This document shows positions 45,001-52,989 of a DNA stretch of 64,000 bases, one piece after another. The first letter of the stretch is position 1. Each line of letters starts with the position of its first letter. Source of the stretch: Flammeovirga kamogawensis (lineage in GTDB: Bacteria > Bacteroidota > Bacteroidia > Cytophagales > Flammeovirgaceae); the NCBI RefSeq assembly GCF_018736065.1, contig NZ_CP076128.1, forward strand, positions 1,054,001 to 1,118,000, given 5' to 3'. The position numbers were made by a program, and so were the translations under genes. The notes below the pieces were generated by a model. The model was not told where the DNA came from and searched no databases. It saw nothing but the letters and a program-made list of their open reading frames with translations.

Positions 45001-47015
45001 TACAACGTAAACCCTATAACCATTACATCGTCAACCTGTTCTTCTTCTCCTTTCCAAGAGTCAAATTGAGTTTTAATAAACTGCTTTTGGTCTTTAACAG
45101 GTATCTGATAACAAGCTTCTAAAATCTTTCTAAAATTAGGGCTTTTTAATTTCTTTCCTTTTGTTCCTCCAAATTGATCTGCAAATCCATCGGAATACAA
45201 AAAGAACATTTTATCACTCCCCATTTCAAAGGTATGGGTTTCTGTAGATGAAAATGTACTTACTCCACCAACACCTCTTGAAGAACCCTTTATAATTTGG
45301 TGAGACTTATTTTCCACAATTGTCATAGACATTCCTGCACCAGCAAAATCTAGAGTAGACGCACTTTTATCAATATAGCAAACAGCTACATCCATACCGT
45401 CCATATTACCCGTATTTTTTTGTCTTAATACACTAGAGAGTCTTGCATGTAACTCTTCTAGAATTGATGTTGGATGATACACCTTCTGAGATTCTACAAT
45501 ATATTCTAGTGCAGTTTCTCCTACCATACTCATAAAACCACCAGGAACACCATGTCCGGTACAATCAGCCGCTATTAAAACTCCTTTTGTTTCATCTATC
45601 ATCTTAAACCAATAAAAATCGCCAGAAACTATATCTCTTGGCTGAAAAAAGACAAAAGAGTTAGGTAATAATTGCTTTACGTTTGACCAGTTCGGTAAAA
45701 TTGCCTTCTGAATTCCTTTAGCATAGTTTATACTATCCATAATATCTTGAGATTTAGCCTGAAGTAAATGGTTAATTCTCTGAATTTCAGTAGACTGAAT
45801 CTCTAATTCACTTTTTTGGGTCTGAAGTTTCCTATTAATGTTTCTTTTATTTTTATTTTCTATAGTTAGAAAATAAATAGATAAACCAAGAATTAATATT
45901 AGAAAAAAAGCTGAAATAGTAATTATAGCCTGTCGTTCAATTATTATTTGATTTAGCTCTTGATCTTTCTTTAAAATTTCGTTCTCCTTTACTCGCTGAG
46001 CTACTAAATATCGAACATTCAATTCTGCTAATTTCATCCTTACTTCTTCACTAAAAATAGTATCTTGGTAAGCTTCAATTAGATCATCATACTTTAATGC
46101 TTTCTTATAATAGCCTTTAAGTCTAGCAATATTTTTTAATTCTCTAAAAGCATTTAAAGCCATATGTTTAGCACCTATCCTTACAGATGTATCTGCAGCT
46201 TTTCTTGCATAAAAGTTTGCTTTATCGTAGTCTCCTTTTTCTCTATAAATAAAGGCAATATCAGTTAAAGTACTAACCATTTTATCAGAGTCGTCTACAT
46301 TTTCCTCATTTAGTTCTAAAGATTTTAATAAGTAAACTAAAGCTTCATCATAAAGGCCTATTTCTGAATACACCTTTCCAAAATCAGAATATGTAACTAC
46401 TTGCCCGTAAATATCATTATCTTCTTTTCTTAAATTTAAGGCATCATTAAAATTATCAACAGCCTTTTTAAACAAGCCTGTACCTTGGTACACCCTACCG
46501 TAATTCGTCATCACGTAGCCTTGCATACGTTTGTCATTCAACTTTTTAGAAATGATTTCAGCCATTTCTAAATGAATAACAGCTTCGTTAAAATTTTCCT
46601 GATAAATATTTACAGATGCTATATTAATATGTGCATACCCTTGATCTTCATCAGAAGAAATAGCCACAGATTTATCTAAAGCACGCATGAAGTCTTTCAT
46701 TGCTTTTTGGTATTCGCCCTTATTTCTAAGTGCAATTCCTCCATAACTAATTGATAAGATTTCTTGATTAATCATTTTATTTGCCTTACTCAAATCTTCA
46801 GAGATTCTCGCATACAAATAAGCATTATCTGGTGATATGTTTCTATGGAGCCATGCAAGCTCTAAAGCAGCAGAAATCCGAATACTATCAGAAACATTCT
46901 TTGCTTCAAAAATTGTGATAAGACTATCAAATTTGGGTATTTTATCTTCAGCTGTATGTTTACTAAAAGACATCAGAGAGGATAAAATAAATAGAATACT
47001 TAAAAGATTTCTCAT
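45000..47015 (-). CDS. TPR-repeat, membrane-anchored PP2C/SpoIIE-type Ser/Thr phosphatase
   Basis: A 671-residue protein. It has a signal peptide (about 1-18), TPR repeats in the periplasmic part (about 60-330, e.g. AYIYREKGDYDKANFYARKAA-like units), one membrane helix (about 355-380, ITISAFFLILILGLSIYFL), a coiled coil and a C-terminal PP2C/SpoIIE domain. The phosphatase motifs are SGDFYWF, ADCTGHGVPGGFMSMVG, GMDVAVCYID, SDGFADQFGG and DDVMVIGF. It should sense a periplasmic signal and dephosphorylate a cytoplasmic protein. A SiaC-like phosphoprotein at 35483-35869 is one candidate substrate; this is inference. Confidence 0.9.
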   Translation of the reverse strand: MRNLLSILFILSSLMSFSKHTAEDKIPKFDSLITIFEAKNVSDSIRISAALELAWLHRNISPDNAYLYARISEDLSKANKMINQEILSISYGGIALRNKGEYQKAMKDFMRALDKSVAISSDEDQGYAHINIASVNIYQENFNEAVIHLEMAEIISKKLNDKRMQGYVMTNYGRVYQGTGLFKKAVDNFNDALNLRKEDNDIYGQVVTYSDFGKVYSEIGLYDEALVYLLKSLELNEENVDDSDKMVSTLTDIAFIYREKGDYDKANFYARKAADTSVRIGAKHMALNAFRELKNIARLKGYYKKALKYDDLIEAYQDTIFSEEVRMKLAELNVRYLVAQRVKENEILKKDQELNQIIIERQAIITISAFFLILILGLSIYFLTIENKNKRNINRKLQTQKSELEIQSTEIQRINHLLQAKSQDIMDSINYAKGIQKAILPNWSNVKQLLPNSFVFFQPRDIVSGDFYWFKMIDETKGVLIAADCTGHGVPGGFMSMVGETALEYIVESQKVYHPTSILEELHARLSSVLRQKNTGNMDGMDVAVCYIDKSASTLDFAGAGMSMTIVENKSHQIIKGSSRGVGGVSTFSSTETHTFEMGSDKMFFLYSDGFADQFGGTKGKKLKSPNFRKILEACYQIPVKDQKQFIKTQFDSWKGEEEQVDDVMVIGFTL

Positions 47016-47139
47016 TTTTGATACAACTGCTGTAGAATAGCAGAAATGTGTTAGTAATTTAGTTGTTTACGCAAACATGATTTTTCAGATTATATAGTAA
47101 ATATACGGATTCATTTTAATTTCAAACATTTATTGATAA

Positions 47140-47178
47140 ATAAAAAAGCCTTATAACTTCTCAGCTATAAGGCTTTAA
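47140..47178 (-). terminator. Terminator-type hairpin downstream of transketolase subunit
   Basis: AAAGCCTTATA (47145-47155) pairs with TATAAGGCTTT (47166-47176); the plus-strand A-run gives a T-run for the minus-strand gene at 47197. Confidence 0.85.
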
Positions 47179-47196
47179 TATAATTAAATGGACTAA

Positions 47197-48150
47197 CTAT
47201 GCTTTTCTAGCCATTGCTCTTTTAGCAGCAGCTACAACATCATTAGAAGTTAAACCATATTTTTCCATTAATTCAGCTGGAGTACCAGACTCACCAAATG
47301 TATCATTAACTGCCACAAATTCTTGTGGTGCTAATAATTTAGTTGTCAATACACCCGCAACACTTTCACCTAAGCCACCAGCAATTTGGTGCTCTTCTGC
47401 AGTAACAATACAACCAGTTTTCTCTACTGACTTAAGAATTGCTTCTGCGTCAAGAGGTTTGATTGTGTGAATGTTGATGATTTCTGCAGAAATACCTTCT
47501 TCAGCAAGTTTTTCACCAGCTTGGATAGCTTCCCAAACCAAGTGTCCTGTTGCAACAATAGTTACATCAGTACCTTCGTTCAACATGACAGCTTTACCAA
47601 TTTCAAATTCACCTTCTGGCATGAAAACAGGAATAGCTGGACGTCCAAATCTTAAATAAACAGGACCATCATGTGAAGCTGCTGCAATTGTTGCTGCTTT
47701 TGTTTGGTTGTAATCACAAGTATTGATTACCGTCATATGAGGAAGCATTTTCATCATACCGATATCTTCTAATACTTGGTGAGTAGCACCATCTTCACCT
47801 AGTGTTAAACCAGAGTGAGAAGCTGCAATCTTAACATTCTTACCAGAGTATGCCACCGATTGACGGATTTGGTCATAAACACGGCTTGTTGAGAAGTTTG
47901 CAAAAGTACCCGTAAAAGGAATTTTCCCTCCTACAGTCATACCTGCAGCTACATTTATCATGTTCGCTTCTGCAATACCCATTTGAAAGAATCTTTCAGG
48001 GAAGTCTGCTTTAAAAGCATCCATTTTTAGAGAACCTGTAAGGTCAGCACATAATGCTACCACGTTCTCATTGATTTTACCTAATTCGTGTAAACCCGCA
48101 CCAAATCCTGAGCGTGTATCTTTTTTCTCTGTGTATGTAAACTTCTTCAT
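47197..48150 (-). CDS. Transketolase, C-terminal subunit
   Basis: A 317-residue protein corresponding to the pyrimidine-binding and C-terminal domains of transketolase. Motifs are RFFQMGIAEANMINVAAGMT with the TPP-activating Glu61, GLTLGEDGATHQVLEDIGMM, VYLRFGRPAIPVF and EEHQIAGGLGESVAGVL. A split transketolase needs a separate N-terminal TPP-binding subunit. That partner is not adjacent in this window: the next gene is on the opposite strand and unrelated. The function is transfer of two-carbon units in the pentose phosphate pathway, or a related acyloin reaction. Confidence 0.9.
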   Translation of the reverse strand: MKKFTYTEKKDTRSGFGAGLHELGKINENVVALCADLTGSLKMDAFKADFPERFFQMGIAEANMINVAAGMTVGGKIPFTGTFANFSTSRVYDQIRQSVAYSGKNVKIAASHSGLTLGEDGATHQVLEDIGMMKMLPHMTVINTCDYNQTKAATIAAASHDGPVYLRFGRPAIPVFMPEGEFEIGKAVMLNEGTDVTIVATGHLVWEAIQAGEKLAEEGISAEIINIHTIKPLDAEAILKSVEKTGCIVTAEEHQIAGGLGESVAGVLTTKLLAPQEFVAVNDTFGESGTPAELMEKYGLTSNDVVAAAKRAMARKA

Positions 48151-48259
48151 TGTAGTATTTGAAGCGATTTTGATTCTCTCAAATAAATTCGGTTACAAAT
48201 CTAATGTTTGTGTTGATAGTGACAAAATTATTTCAACTTCAAAACCGTATATTGTCAAA

Positions 48260-49246
48260 ATGATGCATAATGAAACGTTCAGAACCTCTTTAGAGCCCGT
48301 ATTCTTCGAAAATAAAATCAATTATTCATCAAAATTATTTTCGATTGGCTCCTGTTTTTCACAAAATATTGGAAATCGACTGTCAGATTATCAATTTAAT
48401 ATTGTTACAAATCCTTACGGAACCTTATATAATCCAGTATCAATTTTTAATAATCTGATAAATTCTCTTACGAATAACCCTATTAATGAAGGTAAAATAG
48501 TAACCATAAATAGTGTCTATAAACATTTTGATTTCCACTCTGATATTTCTAGTAATTCTAAACAAAATTTACTTTCAGAAATAAAAATGATCAATAAGGA
48601 AGTGAAAACACATTTATCTAAATGCACTCATTTATTTATCACTTTAGGAACATCTTTTATTTTCGAAAAAATTACTGATTCTTATTTAGTTGGTAATTGT
48701 CATAAAGTACCTACCAAAGAGTTTAATCAAAGGCTTCTTGATCTAGAAGAAATGACTTCTTCATTTGATGAATTGTACCAGCTTTTACCAAAAAATATTT
48801 CTATTGTTTTTACAGTTTCTCCGATAAGACATTTTAGAAATGGTTTAGTAGATAATAATTTAAGTAAATCAATACTAAGATATTTTACTCATCAGGTCTG
48901 TAATAAATATACCAATGTAGATTACTTCCCTTCCTTTGAAATTATGATGGATGATTTAAGAGATTATAGGTTTTATACGGAAGATATGGTACATCCTTCT
49001 CCTTTAGCAATCGACTATATATGGTCTTATTTTAAAAATGGAATGATTGATATTAAAACAGAAGATACATTAAAAAAAATAGACAAAATAAGAAAAGGAA
49101 TTGCACACCGCCCATTTAATCCTCGTACAGAAGCTCATCAAAAGTTTCTAAATAAATTAAAACAAATAACTCTTTCCATTAAAGATTTTAATACTGAAAC
49201 CATAATTCTAAAGATTGATGAACTAATTATAAAATCTCAACAATAA
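48260..49246 (+). CDS. GSCFA domain protein
   Basis: About 328 residues from the ATG at 48260 (a second ATG is at 48263). A longer open frame from 48071 runs antisense into the transketolase gene and is unlikely to be translated. The motif KLFSIGSCFSQNIGNRLSDYQF is the diagnostic GSCFA signature, and HLFITLGTSFIFEK, FTVSPIRHFRNGL and MVHPSPLAIDYIWSYF follow. The family is related to SGNH/GDSL hydrolases; no reaction is established. It is often linked to peptidoglycan or carbohydrate acyl metabolism by context only. Confidence 0.88.
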   Translation: MMHNETFRTSLEPVFFENKINYSSKLFSIGSCFSQNIGNRLSDYQFNIVTNPYGTLYNPVSIFNNLINSLTNNPINEGKIVTINSVYKHFDFHSDISSNSKQNLLSEIKMINKEVKTHLSKCTHLFITLGTSFIFEKITDSYLVGNCHKVPTKEFNQRLLDLEEMTSSFDELYQLLPKNISIVFTVSPIRHFRNGLVDNNLSKSILRYFTHQVCNKYTNVDYFPSFEIMMDDLRDYRFYTEDMVHPSPLAIDYIWSYFKNGMIDIKTEDTLKKIDKIRKGIAHRPFNPRTEAHQKFLNKLKQITLSIKDFNTETIILKIDELIIKSQQ

Positions 49247-49342
49247 TCTTAATACATTATTAATAAAAACTTATGTTCTATTGCTTTTTAAAATCTGTCA
49301 CACATATTGCAAAACCTTTTATTATCACATCAAAAAAATAAT

Positions 49343-51007
49343 ATGAAAAGAGTTATTTTATCTTTTTTAGTAGCTTTTATAAGCTATACTTCTTCGTTTG
49401 CTCAATTTACAGAAGACAAACCTAAAGTTGTTGTAGGTATCATTGTCGATCAAATGAAGTACGATTACATCTCTAGATATTGGGATAACTTTGGAGAAGG
49501 AGGATTTAAAAAGCTTGTAAATGATGGCTATTTTGTTAGAAACGGTCAATACAACTACGCTCCAACTGTAACAGGACCCGGTCATGCATCTGTTTATTCA
49601 GGTACAACTCCTGCTTATCATTCTATTGTAAATAATAACTTTTATGATCGTGAAAAAGGGAAAGGAGTTTACTGTGTAGACGACAAGAGATACACAACTG
49701 TTGGTTCTGATAGTAAAAATGGTCAAAAGTCTCCTTATAGACTAGCAACTACAAACCTATCAGATGAGATTAAATGGGCTAGTAACTTTAGGTCTAAAGT
49801 ATATGCTGTTTCTATCAAAGATAGATCTGCTGTACTTCCTGCTGGTCATGCTGGAGATGGTGCTTATTGGTTAGATGAGAAAAATGGTAATTGGATTACT
49901 TCTTCTTTCTACATGAAAGAGTTACCACAATGGCTTACGGATTTAAATGAAGCGAAGAAAAGACCTATTGATAAATACATGAAATCTGATTGGACACTTT
50001 CTTTACCTATTGAAAAATATGGTGCTTCTACTGAAGATAGTACTGCATACGAATCTTTATTTCCTGGTAAATCTGAACCTACATTCCCTTACAGTATTAA
50101 AAAAGGTGTGGCATCAGATAGAGTGCGTGCTAAAACTGGTAGAAAGTATGATATTATTAAAGGTACACCATACGGCAATACGTTAGTTACAGAAATGGCT
50201 ATGCATATTATTGACAATGAAGATTATGGTCAAGATAATTTTACTGATTTATTAGCTGTAAGTTATTCTTCTACAGATTATGCAGGTCATGCATATGGTC
50301 CTCAATCTATAGAGGTGGAAGACATGTACATTAAATTAGATAAAGAAGTTGAGACTTTAATTAATCATTTAGATGAGAAATTAGGGGGAGGAAATTATGT
50401 CATCTTCTTAACTGCCGATCATGCAGGTGCTCAAAACGCTGGCTTTATGCGTGACAGAATGAATTTTGAGGCTGTGAATATTAGTAGCAAAGAAGATACT
50501 CAAGCAATAGAAACTGTTTTAAATGCACGTTTTGGAGAAGGAAAATATGTTGCTTCACATTATTCTGGTCAACTTTATTTAGATAGAGAATTGATTAAAG
50601 AAAAGAAACTTGATTTAGAAGAAGTTCAATTAGCAACTGCAGAAGCTTTTATGGCTATGCCACAATATGCAGCTGCAATTATTGGAAAAGACTTAGAAAG
50701 AGGCGAATATACTTTAGGTTATAAAGGCTTAATTTACAATGGCTTTAACCCTCGTTTTTCTCCAGATGTTTATGGTGTTTTAAAATCTCATAATATGGAT
50801 TATGGTAAAGGAGGAACAACACACTTCTCTCCTTATAAATATGATACGCATGTCCCAATTATGTTCTATGGTTGGAATATTAACCATGGAGAAACACATG
50901 CTCCTCATACAATTACTGAGATTGCTCCTACGGTTTGTTCTTTCTTAAATATGAACTACCCTTCTGGTTGTTATAGTAATCCTATTATTATTCCTATGAA
51001 AAAATAA
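49343..51007 (+). CDS. pafA: PafA-like alkaline phosphatase
   Basis: A 554-residue exported phosphatase of the alkaline phosphatase superfamily. The ATG at 49343 gives a signal peptide (MKRVILSFLVAFISYTSSFAQ); an upstream TTG at 49307 would add 12 residues. The active site resembles PafA monoesterases: Asp36 in IIVDQMKYD, nucleophile Thr77 in TVTGPGHAS, Asn98, Lys159 and Arg161 in SIKDRSAVLPAGHAG, STDYAGHAYGP, LTADHAGAQN, and a late His in DTHVPIMFYG. The Asn/Lys/Arg set favours phosphate monoesters. Periplasmic phosphate scavenging is the likely role. Confidence 0.92.
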   Translation: MKRVILSFLVAFISYTSSFAQFTEDKPKVVVGIIVDQMKYDYISRYWDNFGEGGFKKLVNDGYFVRNGQYNYAPTVTGPGHASVYSGTTPAYHSIVNNNFYDREKGKGVYCVDDKRYTTVGSDSKNGQKSPYRLATTNLSDEIKWASNFRSKVYAVSIKDRSAVLPAGHAGDGAYWLDEKNGNWITSSFYMKELPQWLTDLNEAKKRPIDKYMKSDWTLSLPIEKYGASTEDSTAYESLFPGKSEPTFPYSIKKGVASDRVRAKTGRKYDIIKGTPYGNTLVTEMAMHIIDNEDYGQDNFTDLLAVSYSSTDYAGHAYGPQSIEVEDMYIKLDKEVETLINHLDEKLGGGNYVIFLTADHAGAQNAGFMRDRMNFEAVNISSKEDTQAIETVLNARFGEGKYVASHYSGQLYLDRELIKEKKLDLEEVQLATAEAFMAMPQYAAAIIGKDLERGEYTLGYKGLIYNGFNPRFSPDVYGVLKSHNMDYGKGGTTHFSPYKYDTHVPIMFYGWNINHGETHAPHTITEIAPTVCSFLNMNYPSGCYSNPIIIPMKK

Positions 51008-51024
51008 TTGGTTTTATAAATCAT

Positions 51025-51063
51025 AAAAAAAACCACTGTTATTAATTTAACGGTGGTTTTTTT
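51025..51063. terminator. Bidirectional terminator
   Basis: AAAACCACTGTTA pairs with TAACGGTGGTTTT (one G-T pair), with A/T runs, between convergent genes. Confidence 0.88.
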
Positions 51064-51079
51064 ATGCAAAACATTTAAC

Positions 51080-52636
51080 CTAACAAATATATCCTTTTGC
51101 TAAGGCGGTATATTCTTCAATTTGATTATCAACCCAAGCTTCATCTTTACCTAATATCCCTGCCATCATTTTTGCAACTTCTGGAGCAGCTTCTATGCTT
51201 GCACTTGCATTTAAAAGTAAACTTCGGGTTCGTCTTGCTAAAATATCTTCTACAGTTCTAGCCATTTCATGCTTAACTCCCCAAAAAACATCTGCAAATC
51301 GATATGGTAATTCAGGATGAATCTCTACCCCTAACTTAGGTGCTTCTGAAATTAATGCTTCAATTTTTGGTAAATCATTTCCATAAACACTTCTCACATC
51401 TAAACGGTCTGCCCCTTGCTTGTAACCATGTAATAATAAATCTCGAGTGATACACTTTACAGGGGGTAAATGTGCTACTTTTTCGATCGTGTCTACAGCA
51501 TCTTCTGCCATCTGTCTATAAGTTGTCCACTTACCACCCACAATTGTAATTAGACTCGACTTATTTACAAGAATTTTATGTGATCGTGATATATTCTTCG
51601 TCTCAACCTCTTGTTTTTTAACTAGAGGCCTTAAACCTGCAAAAACACTTCTTACATCAGATCTTTTAGGTGCTTTTTGTAAATATTGTCCAGCTGTTTT
51701 TAATATAAACTCAATTTCTTCTTCTAAAGCTCTTGGTTCAGCATCTATCGAATCAAGAGGTGTATCAGTTGTTCCGACTACAATTTTATCGTACCAAGGT
51801 ACTGCAAACAATACTCTTCCGTCACTTGTTCTAGGAACCATTATAGAAGAAGCTCCTTTTAAAAATTCTTTATCTAAAATTATATGAACACCTTGGCTTG
51901 GAGAAACTACAGGCTCGTGGTTTTCATCATCCATTGTTAAAATTTGATCTACAAAAACTCCTGTAGCATTTACAACTGTGGTTCCTTTAACAATATGTTC
52001 AGTACCTGTTTCGCTATCAATAAAGCGAACGCCATCAACTTTATTCAGTTCATCTTTTTCTAAACCCACAACCTCTGCATAATTAAGTAGAGTACCTTCA
52101 AAATCTGAGATAGTTTGTGCCAAAGTCACTGCTAATCGAGCATCATCAAATTGACCATCATAATATCTAACCCCGCCAATTAGCCCTTCTTCACTTAAAT
52201 TTGGAATATGTCTTAACGTTTTTTCTTTTGAAATCATTTCTGATTTTCCCAAACCAAGACTCCCTGCCATCACATCATATACTTTTAAACCTGTAGTGTA
52301 TAAAGGGGCATCCCACCAATCATAAACAGGAACAATAAATTTTTGATCATGTACTAAGTGAGGTGCATTTTCTTTCATTAACCCACGCTCGCGCAATGCC
52401 TCTCTTACCATACCAACATCTCCTTGCTTTAAATAACGAACTCCTCCATGAGCAAGCTTTGTACTTCTACTTGAAGTACCTTTAGCAAAATCATCTTTTT
52501 CTAATAATAATGTTTTGTACCCTCTTAAAGTACTATCAAGAGCAGTTCCTAATCCAGAAGCTCCTCCTCCGATAACTATCACATCAAACAACGCTGTTGC
52601 TTCTATTTGTGACAACATCTTTTTTCTGTTCATCAT
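51080..52636 (-). CDS. glpD: Glycerol-3-phosphate dehydrogenase (FAD)
   Basis: A 518-residue flavoprotein with FDVIVIGGGASGLGTALD (17-34) as the FAD dinucleotide fold, LEKDDFAKGTSSRSTKLAHGGVRYL, GLIGGVRYYDGQFDDARL, and the C-terminal DUF-type helical domain. It oxidises glycerol-3-phosphate to dihydroxyacetone phosphate at the membrane and passes electrons to quinone. There is no glpK or glpF next to it. A second ATG (52633) and a third (52618) are in frame, so the exact start is open. Confidence 0.95.
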   Translation of the reverse strand: MMNRKKMLSQIEATALFDVIVIGGGASGLGTALDSTLRGYKTLLLEKDDFAKGTSSRSTKLAHGGVRYLKQGDVGMVREALRERGLMKENAPHLVHDQKFIVPVYDWWDAPLYTTGLKVYDVMAGSLGLGKSEMISKEKTLRHIPNLSEEGLIGGVRYYDGQFDDARLAVTLAQTISDFEGTLLNYAEVVGLEKDELNKVDGVRFIDSETGTEHIVKGTTVVNATGVFVDQILTMDDENHEPVVSPSQGVHIILDKEFLKGASSIMVPRTSDGRVLFAVPWYDKIVVGTTDTPLDSIDAEPRALEEEIEFILKTAGQYLQKAPKRSDVRSVFAGLRPLVKKQEVETKNISRSHKILVNKSSLITIVGGKWTTYRQMAEDAVDTIEKVAHLPPVKCITRDLLLHGYKQGADRLDVRSVYGNDLPKIEALISEAPKLGVEIHPELPYRFADVFWGVKHEMARTVEDILARRTRSLLLNASASIEAAPEVAKMMAGILGKDEAWVDNQIEEYTALAKGYIC

Positions 52637-52989
52637 CTATGTGTGGGTCAATTTTATATGTTTATCTAACTAATTTAAAAAAGAAACTCTTCACTATCAT
52701 TTATTTTTTAAATTTTAAAACAAATTATGGTCAGATTAGTAATTACTATATCTACTTTGATGACTTTTATTGGTTAATATTAAGTTTTCATAGACAGATT
52801 TATTCATTTTGTTGAAAATGTTTCTCACAAAACATTTTTTATTTGATATTTGATTAACAAAACGACTGTGTATCTCTTTGTAAACTATTGTCAATCTGTA
52901 TCACGTAAAAAAATAAACTTTTCAATTTTATTTTAACAAATACTACACAGTTTTTTGAAGGAACTATTATATCTTTCTACATCTCTTTT
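52637..52989. other. Divergent intergenic region with one hairpin-terminator-like element
   Basis: This 353-base AT-rich region separates glpD from the TonB receptor gene. I see no gene and no clear TAnnTTTG element. A 9-bp perfect hairpin (52815-52823 with 52830-52838) followed by T-rich sequence lies in the middle and reads as a rightward terminator. Confidence 0.5.

Noticed and set aside
48071-48259. A 63-codon N-terminal extension of the GSCFA gene.
   Set aside because: It runs antisense through the start of the transketolase gene and is not needed; the ATG at 48260 gives the usual GSCFA N-terminus.
52597-52815. A 72-codon open frame ending right at the hairpin at 52815.
   Set aside because: It begins antisense inside glpD and its sequence has the composition of random AT-rich DNA; the position next to the hairpin seems to be chance.
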